A stretch of DNA of 64,000 bases from Prauserella salsuginis (GTDB lineage Bacteria; Actinomycetota; Actinomycetes; Mycobacteriales; Pseudonocardiaceae). Positions 8,369 to 17,400 of the stretch are shown in pieces (position 1 is the first letter of the stretch; every line of letters begins with the position of its first letter). The stretch is from contig NZ_JANBBF010000008.1 in assembly GCF_024648885.1 (NCBI RefSeq), positions 434,001-498,000 of the forward strand, read 5' to 3'. The notes below the pieces were generated by a model, which saw only the letters and a program-made list of their open reading frames with translations, had not been told where the DNA came from and searched no databases. The position numbers were made by a program, and so were the translations under genes.

Positions 8369-8408
8369 GGGCGTTCCCCCGCAAACCCCGCGGTCCGGGG
8401 GAACGCCC
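8369..8408. terminator. Bidirectional hairpin terminator between kstR and the LLM oxidoreductase
   Basis: Perfect 13-bp stem (GGGCGTTCCCCCG paired with CGGGGGAACGCCC) around a 14-base loop, placed between two convergent genes. There is no U-tract, as is common in high-GC actinomycetes. Confidence 0.8.
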
Positions 8409-8426
8409 GCACGATCCGCCGGACTC

Positions 8427-9266
8427 TCAGCTGCCGTAGCGCTGCGCGAAGGCGGCGAACTCGTCGAGTTCCCGCAGCGTGTCCGATTCCGGCGCGGTCT
8501 CGAGCATGAAGGTCACGTGGTCGACACCGGCCTCGGCCCACCCCGCGATCACCTTCTCGTCGGCGGGCGCCCCGAAGATCGCCATCGGCACATCCGGCTT
8601 CCCCTGCTCGGCGAACCAGTCCTGCGCCTGCCGGATCTCGTCCGGGCTGGTGTGCGGCCGCGGCAACCAGCCGTCGCCCCAGGCGACGGTACGGCGCAAC
8701 GCCGCCGGACTCTCACCGCCCACATAGATCGGTGGATGCGGCGTGGCGGCCGGCTTCGGCCACGCGTACACGGGGTCGAAGTCCACGAACCGGCCGTGGA
8801 ACTCGGCCTGCTCCTCGGTCCACAGCCGGGTCAACGCCTCCAGCTGCTCGTTCATCAGTGCGCCGCGGGTCGCCGGGTCCACGCCGTGGTTGCGCATTTC
8901 CTCACGGTTCCATCCGACACCGACGCCGAGCACGAACCGGCCGTCCGACACCAGATCCAGGCTGGCGCCCTCGTTCGCGGTGTGGATCAGATCACGCTGT
9001 GGCAGCAGGGCGATTCCCGTGCCCACGGTCAGCTCCCGCGTCGTCGCGGCGGCCGCGGTGAGCGCCACGAACGGGTCGAGCGTGCGGTAATACTTGCGCG
9101 GCAGGTCACCGCCGTCGGGATACGGCGACTCCCTGCTGACGGGGATGTGGGAATGCTCGGCGAGGAACAGCGAGCTCAGGCCCCGTTCCTCCAGCGCCGC
9201 ACCCAGTCGGCCCGGCCGGATTCCCTCGTCGGTCACGAACGTCGAAACACCGAACTTCATACCCAT
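8427..9266 (-). CDS. LLM-class F420-dependent oxidoreductase
   Basis: About 279 residues with a luciferase-like TIM-barrel: MKFGVSTFVTDEGIRPGRLGAALEERG at the start, LFLAEHSHIPVSRESPYP, GTGIALLPQRDLIHTANEGASLDLVSDGRFVLGVGVGWNREEM in the centre, and PPIYVGGESPAALRRTVAWGDGWLP in the second half. The GVGxGWNxEE and GDGW motifs are typical of actinobacterial F420-dependent members. The start is uncertain: ATGs at 9266 and 9260 fit the family N-terminus, while an ATG at 9293 and a TTG at 9308 extend it. Oxidoreductases of this group occur in KstR-regulated steroid loci, and this gene sits beside kstR, but no KstR box lies in front of it. Substrate unknown. Confidence 0.8.
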   Translation of the reverse strand: MGMKFGVSTFVTDEGIRPGRLGAALEERGLSSLFLAEHSHIPVSRESPYPDGGDLPRKYYRTLDPFVALTAAAATTRELTVGTGIALLPQRDLIHTANEGASLDLVSDGRFVLGVGVGWNREEMRNHGVDPATRGALMNEQLEALTRLWTEEQAEFHGRFVDFDPVYAWPKPAATPHPPIYVGGESPAALRRTVAWGDGWLPRPHTSPDEIRQAQDWFAEQGKPDVPMAIFGAPADEKVIAGWAEAGVDHVTFMLETAPESDTLRELDEFAAFAQRYGS

Positions 9267-9327
9267 GCCCAACCGGCCGCCCTCGGCATGCATTCCCGGA
9301 ACGGACAACCGGGGACCAAAGACAGGT

Positions 9328-9365
9328 CACTCCCTCCGCCGAGGCCGTGACCGGCGGAGGGAGTG
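9328..9365 (-). terminator. Hairpin terminator after icmF
   Basis: Perfect 14-bp stem (CACTCCCTCCGCCG with CGGCGGAGGGAGTG) and a 10-base loop, located 19 bp beyond the icmF stop. It also separates icmF from the LLM gene downstream on the same strand. Confidence 0.8.
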
Positions 9366-9383
9366 GTGCCCGACCGATCGCGG

Positions 9384-12300
9384 TCAGACGTTGCGTCGGT
9401 ACTGGCCGCCCACCTCGAAGAACGCCTCGGTGATCTGCCCGAGCGAGCACACCCGCGCCGCGTCCATGAGGACGGCGAACACGTTCTCGTCCCGTGCCGC
9501 CGCGTCCCGCAGCCGCGTCAGCTGCACCTGGGCCTCGGCGTGGTTCCTCGTCTGGAAGTCCTCGAGGCGCTGCAGCTGCGAGCGCTTCTCGTCCTCGGTG
9601 GCACGGGCGAGTTCGACCTCGCCCTCCGCCTCGTCGTCGTCCGGGTTGCGGAACGTGTTCACCCCGACGATCGGCAGCTCGCCGTTGTGCTTGAGCCGCT
9701 CGTAGGTGATCGACTCGTCCTGGATCTTGCCGCGCTGATAACCGGTCTCCATCGCGCCGAGCACACCGCCGCGTTCGGAGATGCGCTCGAACTCGGTGAG
9801 CACGGCCTCCTCCACGAGGTCGGTGAGCTCGTCGATGATGAACGATCCCTGCAGCGGGTTCTCGTTCTTCGACAGGCCCCATTCCTTGTTGATGATCATC
9901 TGGATGGCCATGGCACGGCGCACCGAACTCTCGCTCGGGGTCGTGATCGCCTCGTCGTAGGCGTTGGTGTGCAACGAGTTGGCGTTGTCGTACAGCGCGC
10001 ACAACGCCTGCAGCGTCGTGCGGATGTCGTTGAAGTTCATCTCCTGCGCGTGCAGCGACCGCCCCGAGGTCTGCACGTGGTACTTGAGCTTCTGCGACCG
10101 CTCCCCCGCGCCGTAGCGTTCGCGCATCGCCACGGACCAGATCCGGCGGGCCACCCGGCCCAGCACCGAGTACTCGGCGTCCATGCCGTTGGAGAAGAAG
10201 AACGACAGGCTGGGGGCGAACTCGTCGATGTCCATGCCCCTGGCCAAATAGGACTCGACGTAGGTGAAGCCGTTGGCCAGCGTGAACGCCAGCTGCGAGA
10301 TCGGGTTCGCCCCGGCCTCGGCGATGTGATAGCCCGAAATGGACACCGAGTAGAAGTTCCGGACGCCGTGTTCGATGAACCACTCCTGGATATCCGACAT
10401 CATCCGGAGGCTGAACTCGGTGGAGAAGATACAGGTGTTCTGCCCCTGGTCCTCCTTGAGGATGTCGGCCTGCACCGTGCCGCGCACCTGCCGCAGTGTC
10501 CACTCGCGAATCTCGGCGGCCTCGTCGGCGCTCGGCTCGCGCCCGTGCTCCGAACGGAACACGTCCACCCGCTGGTCGATCGCCGTGTTCAGGAAGAACG
10601 CCAGGATCGTCGGAGCGGGACCGTTGATGGTCATCGAGACCGACGTCGACGGCGCCGTGAGGTCGAAGCCGTCGTAGAGCGCCTTCATGTCCTCGAGCGT
10701 CGCGATGGAGACACCCGACGTGCCCACCTTGCCGTAGATGTCCGGGCGGGTGTCCGGATCGAAACCGTAGAGCGTCACCGAGTCGAACGCCGTCGACAGT
10801 CGCTTTGCCTCGGAGTCGGCGGACAGGTACTTGAACCGCCGGTTCGTCCGGAACGCATCACCTTCGCCGGCGAACATGCGGGCCGGATCCTCGCCGTCGC
10901 GCTTGAACGGGAACACGCCCGCGGTGTACGGGAAGTAGCCGGGCAGGTTCTCACGCCGCAGGAACGACACGAGTTCGCCCTTGTCCTTGTACCGCGGCAA
11001 CGCCACGCGCGGAATCCTGCTGCCGGAGAGCGTGTCCCGCCACAGATCGGTGCGGATCTCCTTGTCCCGCACCGTGAACGCGAGCTCCTCGCCGCGGTAG
11101 GACTCGGACAACTCCTCCCAACGGCCGAGCAGCTCGGTCGTCTTGCCGTCCACGTCGGACTCGGCACGTTCGAGCAGACGGTCGAGCGCCGCTGCGTCCC
11201 CGCCGTCGGCGGCGAGCGCCTCCCTGGCCACGGCGAAGTGCTCGCGGGTGCGCACGGCGTCGGCCTGACGTTCGGTCTCGGCGTGGTAGCCGCGCACGGT
11301 CTCGGCGATCTCCGCCAGGTACCGGACCCGGTGCTGCGGGATGATCGTCGCCGTCTGCGTCGACACCTTGCCCTCGACCTGCGCCAGCGTCCCCGCCGAC
11401 ACCGACAGCCCGCCGTCGGCCAGCATGTCGCGCAGCTCCTGGTACAGCGCCGTGACGCCGTCGTCGTTGAACGTGGCCGCGCTCGTGCCGTAGACGGGCA
11501 TGTCCTCGGGGTCGGAACCGAACGCCTCACGGTTGCGCACCAGCTGCCGTGCGACGTCACGGCGCGCGTCCTCGGCGCCGCGCCGTTCGAACTTGTTGAT
11601 CGCCACCACGTCGGCGAAGTCGAGCATGTCGATCTTCTCGAGCTGCGAGGCCGCGCCGAACTCGGGCGTCATGACATACAGCGAGTGGTCGACGTGGTCG
11701 ACGATCCCCGCGTCACCCTGGCCGATACCGGGGGTCTCGACGATGACGAGGTCGAATCCGGCCGCCTTACAGGCCAGCACGGTCTCGTCGAGGCCCTGCG
11801 GGATCTCGCCACTGGTGGTGCGCGTGGCCAGCGACCGGAAGAACACGCGGTCGCCGTCGAGACAGTTCATCCGGATGCGGTCGCCGAGCAGTGCACCACC
11901 GCCGCGGCGGCGCGTCGGGTCGACCGCCAGCACCGCGATCCGGAGCTTGTCCTCCTGGTCGTTGCGGAACCGGCGCACGAGTTCGTCGGTCAGCGACGAC
12001 TTGCCGGACCCTCCGGTGCCGGTAATACCGAGCACGGGCACCGTCCGCGCCTGGGCCGCCTCGCGGACGGCACCGAGCCACTCGGCGGACAGGACGCCCT
12101 GCTGCAGCTGCGAGACCACTCGCGACAGCGTCCGGGTATCACCCGCCAACAGCTGGTCCAGGTCGCCGGCGGGCTGCTGGGCCAGGTCGACGTCGCACTC
12201 CCGGACCATGTGGTTGATCATGCCCGGCAGGCCGAGCTCCAGCCCGTCCTCCGGCGAAAAGATCCGCGCCACACCGCGCGAGTGCAGCAGGTCGATCTCG

Positions 12301-12620
12301 TCCTGGACGATGACGCCGCCGCCACCACCGAACACCTTCACATGGCCCGCCCCGCGTTCCCGGAGCAGCTCGACCAGGTACGAGAAGTACTCGACGTGGC
12401 CGCCCTGATACGCGCTGATGGCCACGCCCTGCACATCCTCGGTGATGGCGGCCGTCACGACCTCGTCGACGGAGCGGTTGTGCCCGAGGTGGATCACCTC
12501 CGCACCCTGCGCCTGCAGGATGCGCCGCATGATGTTGATCGAGGCATCGTGTCCGTCGAACAGACTCGCCGCAGTGACGAACCGGACGGGATGCACAGGC
12601 TGGTGCAGCTCGGTGGTCAT
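9384..12620 (-). CDS. icmF: Fused isobutyryl-CoA mutase IcmF (B12-dependent, with G-protein chaperone domain)
   Basis: 1078 residues in the order diagnostic of IcmF. First is a cobalamin-binding domain with DGHDASINIMRR (residues 22-33, base-off His24), then a MeaI/ArgK-type GTPase with Walker A GTGGSGKSS (201-209) and NKFERRG. A linker follows, and last a mutase TIM-barrel containing YGFDPDTRPDIYGKVGTSG and NDIRTTLQALCALYDNANSLHTNAYDEA. The enzyme interconverts isobutyryl-CoA and n-butyryl-CoA (some members also isovaleryl/pivalyl-CoA), with its own GTPase guarding cofactor loading. The start ATG follows GGTGG at a short spacing. It lies downstream of the steroid genes on the opposite side of kstR. 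Carbon-skeleton rearrangement of branched short acyl-CoAs fits catabolism, but a direct link to steroids is not shown. Confidence 0.93.
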   Translation of the reverse strand: MTTELHQPVHPVRFVTAASLFDGHDASINIMRRILQAQGAEVIHLGHNRSVDEVVTAAITEDVQGVAISAYQGGHVEYFSYLVELLRERGAGHVKVFGGGGGVIVQDEIDLLHSRGVARIFSPEDGLELGLPGMINHMVRECDVDLAQQPAGDLDQLLAGDTRTLSRVVSQLQQGVLSAEWLGAVREAAQARTVPVLGITGTGGSGKSSLTDELVRRFRNDQEDKLRIAVLAVDPTRRRGGGALLGDRIRMNCLDGDRVFFRSLATRTTSGEIPQGLDETVLACKAAGFDLVIVETPGIGQGDAGIVDHVDHSLYVMTPEFGAASQLEKIDMLDFADVVAINKFERRGAEDARRDVARQLVRNREAFGSDPEDMPVYGTSAATFNDDGVTALYQELRDMLADGGLSVSAGTLAQVEGKVSTQTATIIPQHRVRYLAEIAETVRGYHAETERQADAVRTREHFAVAREALAADGGDAAALDRLLERAESDVDGKTTELLGRWEELSESYRGEELAFTVRDKEIRTDLWRDTLSGSRIPRVALPRYKDKGELVSFLRRENLPGYFPYTAGVFPFKRDGEDPARMFAGEGDAFRTNRRFKYLSADSEAKRLSTAFDSVTLYGFDPDTRPDIYGKVGTSGVSIATLEDMKALYDGFDLTAPSTSVSMTINGPAPTILAFFLNTAIDQRVDVFRSEHGREPSADEAAEIREWTLRQVRGTVQADILKEDQGQNTCIFSTEFSLRMMSDIQEWFIEHGVRNFYSVSISGYHIAEAGANPISQLAFTLANGFTYVESYLARGMDIDEFAPSLSFFFSNGMDAEYSVLGRVARRIWSVAMRERYGAGERSQKLKYHVQTSGRSLHAQEMNFNDIRTTLQALCALYDNANSLHTNAYDEAITTPSESSVRRAMAIQMIINKEWGLSKNENPLQGSFIIDELTDLVEEAVLTEFERISERGGVLGAMETGYQRGKIQDESITYERLKHNGELPIVGVNTFRNPDDDEAEGEVELARATEDEKRSQLQRLEDFQTRNHAEAQVQLTRLRDAAARDENVFAVLMDAARVCSLGQITEAFFEVGGQYRRNV

Positions 12621-12728
12621 GCCACCAAAATACTTGGACTTCCTACTAATTCAAAGCCGCAGTCGACCGTGACGACGGTCTCTCCCGCCCGCGGTGGCCG
12701 CGGAAGCACGGCCGCCGGGGTCGTCCAC

Positions 12729-13352
12729 TCAGCCGACAGGCTTCGGAGCCGCGGCGCCGCGCACCGCCAGCCACTGCTGCATGGCGTATTCGACCATCGT
12801 GATCAGCGTCTGCTTGGTCGATTCGCGTTGCCGGGCGTCGCAGCGCACCAGTGGGATGCTCTCGTCGATCGACAGCGCCTCCCGCACGTCACCCAGGTCG
12901 TGCTGGAGCACACCGTCGAAGGTGTTGACGCCGACGATGTACGGCAGGCCCCGGTCCTCGAAGAAGTCGATGGGTGCGAACGAGTCGGCGAGGCGCCGGG
13001 TGTCGGCCAGTACGACGGCGCCGATCGCGCCGCGCACCAGGTCGTCCCACATGAACCAGAAGCGCTCCTGGCCGGGCGTGCCGAACAGGTACAGGATCAG
13101 GTCCTCGTCGAGCGAGACGCGACCGAAATCCATGGCCACCGTGGTGGTGGACTTGTTCGGCGTCGCCGCCGTGTCGTCGATGCCGGTGCTCGCGTCCGTC
13201 ATCATCGCCTCGGTCGTCAACGGCACGATCTCGGACACCGAACCGACGAATGTTGTCTTGCCCGCGCCGAATCCGCCTGCCACGACGATCTTCGCCGAGG
13301 TCATCGTCTGCGGCGCGGCCTGGCGCGGTGCCTTAAAGCCGACGGAGTCCAC
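12729..13352 (-). CDS. cvnD: Conservon GTPase CvnD (ATP/GTP-binding protein)
   Basis: 207 residues from GTG 13352. Walker A GGFGAGKTT is at 26-34 (KIVVAGGFGAGKTTFVGSVSEIVP), a switch-like DFGR follows, then LYLFGTPGQERFWFMWDDL (the DTAGQE-like G3 element) and GVNTFDG near the G4 position. This is the small Ras-like GTPase of actinobacterial conservons, proposed to work with the upstream sensor kinase as a G-protein-coupled-receptor-like membrane complex. The start overlaps the cvnC end by 20 bp; an internal ATG at 13304 (MTSAKIVVAGGFG) would remove 16 residues. It is the last gene of the four-gene operon. Confidence 0.9.
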   Translation of the reverse strand: MDSVGFKAPRQAAPQTMTSAKIVVAGGFGAGKTTFVGSVSEIVPLTTEAMMTDASTGIDDTAATPNKSTTTVAMDFGRVSLDEDLILYLFGTPGQERFWFMWDDLVRGAIGAVVLADTRRLADSFAPIDFFEDRGLPYIVGVNTFDGVLQHDLGDVREALSIDESIPLVRCDARQRESTKQTLITMVEYAMQQWLAVRGAAAPKPVG

Positions 13353-13992
13353 TCAACACCCTTTCCATCAACGTAAAATGCGCTTCGGCGTTCTCGCTGC
13401 CCGCCACGGTGCGGTGCACGGTCACCAACCCCGTGTCCGCCGCGTCGCTGATCAGCACTCGCGCCACCCCGAGCGGCACCTGCAGAACCGCTGCGATCTC
13501 GGCCACCGAACGCGGAGTCCGGCATTCTTCCATGATGACCTGATGCTCGAGCTGATCGGGGACCGGAAGGACCGCGGCATCACGGGTCGAGATCAGCGTC
13601 TCGAGTTCCAGCGGGTAGTTCGCTTTCGTCCGGCCGCCGGTGATGGCGTAAGGACGGACGAAACCGGTTTCCTCAGCCGCCAGCGGCGGCGCCACCGGCT
13701 CGACGGGGATGGGTTCGGCCGACACAAACTGCTCCTCTCCGGTCCATGACCGGTCGTGGTCCTCCTCACCGGGCCACACCACGTCGGTGGGTTCGGCCGG
13801 TGCGGACGACGCTGCTTCCCGGCTGTCGTGCTCGCCGGTTGCTTCCCGACTGTCGTCGGGCTCGTCCCTGCGCTTGCCGCTCTTGCGGCCGCGCAGTCCG
13901 GACGTGAGCGCGAAGCCGTTGAGCACGTCAGCGATCGCGCTCTCGTCGTTCCCGCTCCCGAATCCGGAGTCAGTGCTCATCGCTACGGTCAT
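13333..13992 (-). CDS. cvnC: Conservon DUF742 protein CvnC
   Basis: 219 residues. The first 100 are acidic and low-complexity. The conserved DUF742 domain follows (about 110-219): FVRPYAITGGRTKANYPLELETLIST, HQVIMEECRTPRSVAEIAAVLQVPLGVARVLISDAADTGLVTVH. The latter resembles a winged-helix fold and is often described as a putative DNA-binding or multidrug-resistance-type domain. The ATG overlaps the cvnB stop (ATGA). The N-terminal extension is longer than in many CvnC proteins, where DUF742 usually starts near residue 1-30. Confidence 0.9.
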   Translation of the reverse strand: MTVAMSTDSGFGSGNDESAIADVLNGFALTSGLRGRKSGKRRDEPDDSREATGEHDSREAASSAPAEPTDVVWPGEEDHDRSWTGEEQFVSAEPIPVEPVAPPLAAEETGFVRPYAITGGRTKANYPLELETLISTRDAAVLPVPDQLEHQVIMEECRTPRSVAEIAAVLQVPLGVARVLISDAADTGLVTVHRTVAGSENAEAHFTLMERVLSGLRRL

Positions 13993-14441
13993 CCCACCGA
14001 TCCGCCGACCAGCGGGCCGCCCGCGCCCTGGAGCTGCGCACGCAGCTCGGGCGTCAGGATCTGCCCGACCCGGTCGACGAGGAGCGTCATCTCGTACGCC
14101 ACCTGACCGATGTCACAGTTCGGCGCGGCCAGCACGGCCAGGCACGAACCGTCACTGATGGACATCAGCACCATGATGCCGAGTTCCATTTCGACGACCG
14201 TCTCGTTGACGGCACCCGCCTCGAAGCAACGGGCGGCACCCTGGGTCAGGCTGATCAGGCCGGAGGCGACGGCGGCGAGCTGGTCGGCGCGGTCGAGCGG
14301 CAGCCGGTTCGACGCGGTGAGTAGCAACCCATCCGCCGACACGACGACGGCATGCGCCACGCCCGGCACTCGCTCGGCGAAGTCGTTCACCAGCCATCCG
14401 AACTGGTTCTGTTGGGGCTGAGCCCGATCCGGCGCGGTCAT
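13989..14441 (-). CDS. cvnB: Conservon roadblock/LC7 protein CvnB
   Basis: 150 residues, Roadblock/LC7 fold: FGWLVNDFAERVPGVAHAVVVSADGLLLTASNRLPLDRADQLAAVASGLISLTQGAARCFEAG, then ETVVEMELGIMVLMSISDGSCLAVLAA. Such proteins are thought to act as regulators of the CvnD GTPase. The start has GGAGGG just upstream and overlaps the cvnA stop (ATGA); its own stop overlaps cvnC. A C-terminal tail GAGGPLVGGSVG is typical. Confidence 0.92.
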   Translation of the reverse strand: MTAPDRAQPQQNQFGWLVNDFAERVPGVAHAVVVSADGLLLTASNRLPLDRADQLAAVASGLISLTQGAARCFEAGAVNETVVEMELGIMVLMSISDGSCLAVLAAPNCDIGQVAYEMTLLVDRVGQILTPELRAQLQGAGGPLVGGSVG

Positions 14442-17400
14442 TCACCCTCCACTTTCTGTTCACTGCTGTCGCTCGCCTGAGCGGTCCGATGCCGGCCTCG
14501 GCGAATTCCCTGCTGGAAACTGCTGAGCCTGCCCTGCACGTCGGCGGGGTCACGCTCGCGCCGCGGCCGGCTACCCGCCGGTCCCGTCGACGTCGCACTG
14601 CCCGGCATGAGCTGCTGGCCGCGCTGGCGGCGGGGCAACCCGGCCGGGGTGTAACCGGTCGGCGCCGCATCCGACGCCGACTCCACCGTCCGCCACCGCT
14701 CGTCCGCGGCGAACGTCCAGTCGGACGTGGCGGCCGGGCTCCCCTCGGTGTCGGCTGCTTCCCTGGTCCCGGCTTCGGTGGTCGCCGCTTCCGTGGTCGC
14801 CGCTTCCGTCGTCACGGCTTCCGTGGTCGTGGCTTCGGCGCCCGCGGCGCTGGCCGCGTCATCCTCAGCCGTAGCGCCTGCGGTCGCCGGCTCGGCGGTC
14901 GCAGCGCTCGCGTCGGCCTGCGTCGCCTCCGCACGGACGCCGTTCACCGGTGAGGTGCCGTCGGCCGCCGGGTTCGCCTGCGGCTGCGGAGTCGTCGCCG
15001 AGGCGGGCCGCGGCTTGCGCCGCCGCTGCGGCAGGCCCGCCGCGGTCGTCGGCGCGTCGGCCCCGGAGCGCCGGGGCTGCGGGCCCCGTCCGCCCGGTGC
15101 CGCCGACCCCGACTCCCGCGACTTCGGGGTCGGCGATGCAGCGTCCTGCGACGCCGAGTCCTGAGAAGCGGAGTCCTGCGCTGTGGCGTTCTCCGAGGCG
15201 TTCGCCGAGGCCGGTGTCGCCGTCCCGTGCCCTGCCGTCTCCTGTGCTGCCGTCTCCTGTGCTGCCGTCTCCGGTGCCGTCGCATCCGGCGCCGTGCTCT
15301 GGGAGTCGGCGGCGGCCCGGTCGGCGGCTGCCGCGACGCCGTTCACGGGCGCGTCCGATGCCGTCGTGGCGTCGGCCTGGTCCTCCGGGTCCTTCCTGCG
15401 CCGACCGCGGCTGACGCCCTGCTGGAAACTGCTCAGGCGGCTGCGCACGCCCGAGGCGTCCCGCGGAGGCTTCGGCGCCTCGTGTGACACGCCGTTCACG
15501 GCACCGCTGTCGGCGTCCGACGCGCTGCCCGGCATCAGCTTCCGGCCGCGCTGCCGCTGGGGCAGGCCCGCCGACGTGTAGCCCGCGGGTTCGTCGGCGG
15601 CCGACCGACGACGCGGGTCGGTCGACGTACCCCAACCCTGGTCCTCGTGTCCGTCCGAAGTGCTGCGGAACCAGGCCGACAGCATGTCGTTGAAGATCGG
15701 CGTGCCCTCGGAGCCGTCCTTCTGCTTCGGTTTCGGTTCGGGAGCCGGCGGCTGCTTGGCCGACGTCGCGGCGTTCCACCAGTCGGTGACCTCGGTGTCC
15801 GGCGCTGCGAACAGGGCGGACCCACCGAGACCGGAGCTCGGCGCGGCCGCACCGTTCCGGTCCGCGTCGTCGGGCTCCGCAGCGGCGTCCGACGTGCCGT
15901 CGGATCCGGCCGCGGCACCGGTGCCCGCCGATCCGCCGGACCGCGAACTCCCGTCGTGGGAGGTGCGGCTCGCACCCGGCTTGCGGCGCGGAAGGTTCGG
16001 CTTGGCGCCGTTCCGCGTTCCCGAGCCGGTCCCGTCGCTCGACGATTCGGAGCCGCTCTCGTGGTCCTGGTCCTCGGCATCGTGCTGTGATCCGGACCGT
16101 GGCTCGTCGGCCGGGCCGCCCTGCTGCGGGATCGGCAGGCCACCCTCGTCCGCCGTCGAGCGCCCGTTTCGGTCGCCGCCGTTGCCTGGGCCGGACCCCG
16201 CCGCGTCGTCGTTCCCGGACGCCGGCCGGTCCGTGTCGCCACCCTGCTGTTCGGCACCGGTGACCGGGCTGAACAACGCCGTTCCGGACACCTCGGTTTC
16301 CGACGGAGCATCGCCGCCCTGGGTCAGCGGAGCGAAGGAGGCCGGCAGTGCCGAGCCGGCGGCACGGCGCTGCGGCAGTCCGCTGCTCGTCCCGGCGGCC
16401 CCGCCGTTGCCGGTGGCCGCCGTTCCGTTCGCAGCCGTGCCGTTCGCAGCCGTGCCGTTCGCAGCGGTCGGGCCACGGCCGGTGACCGCCCCGGTCGCCG
16501 AACCCCGCGTACCGGCAGGGCGTGCCGTGTCCCCGGGAGCGGTCTGCGCGAGCACCTCCGTGGGCGCCTGCTGTTCGACGATGACGACTTCGGAGGGCAC
16601 GGTCACGACGGCCGTGACACCGGTGGAGTCCGCACCGCCCTGCAGGGCGATGCGGAAGCCGTGCCGCTCGGCCAGCCGGCCGACCACGAACAGGCCCATC
16701 CGCCGGGAGGTCGCGATGTCGACGGGACCGACGTCGCGGAGCCGGCCGTTGGCCTCCTCCAGTTCGGCCTCGTTCATACCGATGCCACGGTCGGTGATGT
16801 CGACCTGCAGCGCGCCGTCGTCCAGGAGCCTGCTGGAGAGCGTGACCCGAGTCTCCGGTGCGGAGAACGCGGTCGCGTTGTCGAGCAGCTCGGCCACCAG
16901 GCGGACGAGGTCGCCCGCGGCGTAGCCGACGATCCGCGCCGACGGCGGGGTGTTCACCACGACCCGCTGGTACTGCTCGATCTCGGACACGGCCGCACGG
17001 AGGACGTCGGTCGCCGACACCGGCCGACCGGACCTCCTGCCCGGCTCGTCACCGGACAGCACCATGAGGTTCTCGTTGTTGCGCCGCATCCGCGTGGCGA
17101 GGTGGTCGAGCTGGAACAGCGTGGCCAGCTGGTCGGCGTCCTCCTCGTCCCGTTCCAGCCGCTCGATGAGCTGCAGCTGCCGCTGCACGAGGCTCTGACT
17201 CCGCCGGGACAGGTTGACGAACACGCCCGCGAATCCCGCCCGCATACCGGCCTGCTCGACCGCGAGACGCAGCGCCTGGTTGTGCACGGCGTCGAACGCA
17301 CGGGCGACCTGCCCGATCTCGTCATCGGTGGATACCGGGACGGGGCGCACGACCGGGTTCTGCGACTGGCCGTCCTGGATCGACCGGACGGCTTCAGGCA

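Noticed and set aside
9363-13376. A 1337-codon plus-strand open frame
   Set aside because: It is antisense to icmF and cvnD, has no recognisable domain, and is a frame kept open by high GC third-position bias.
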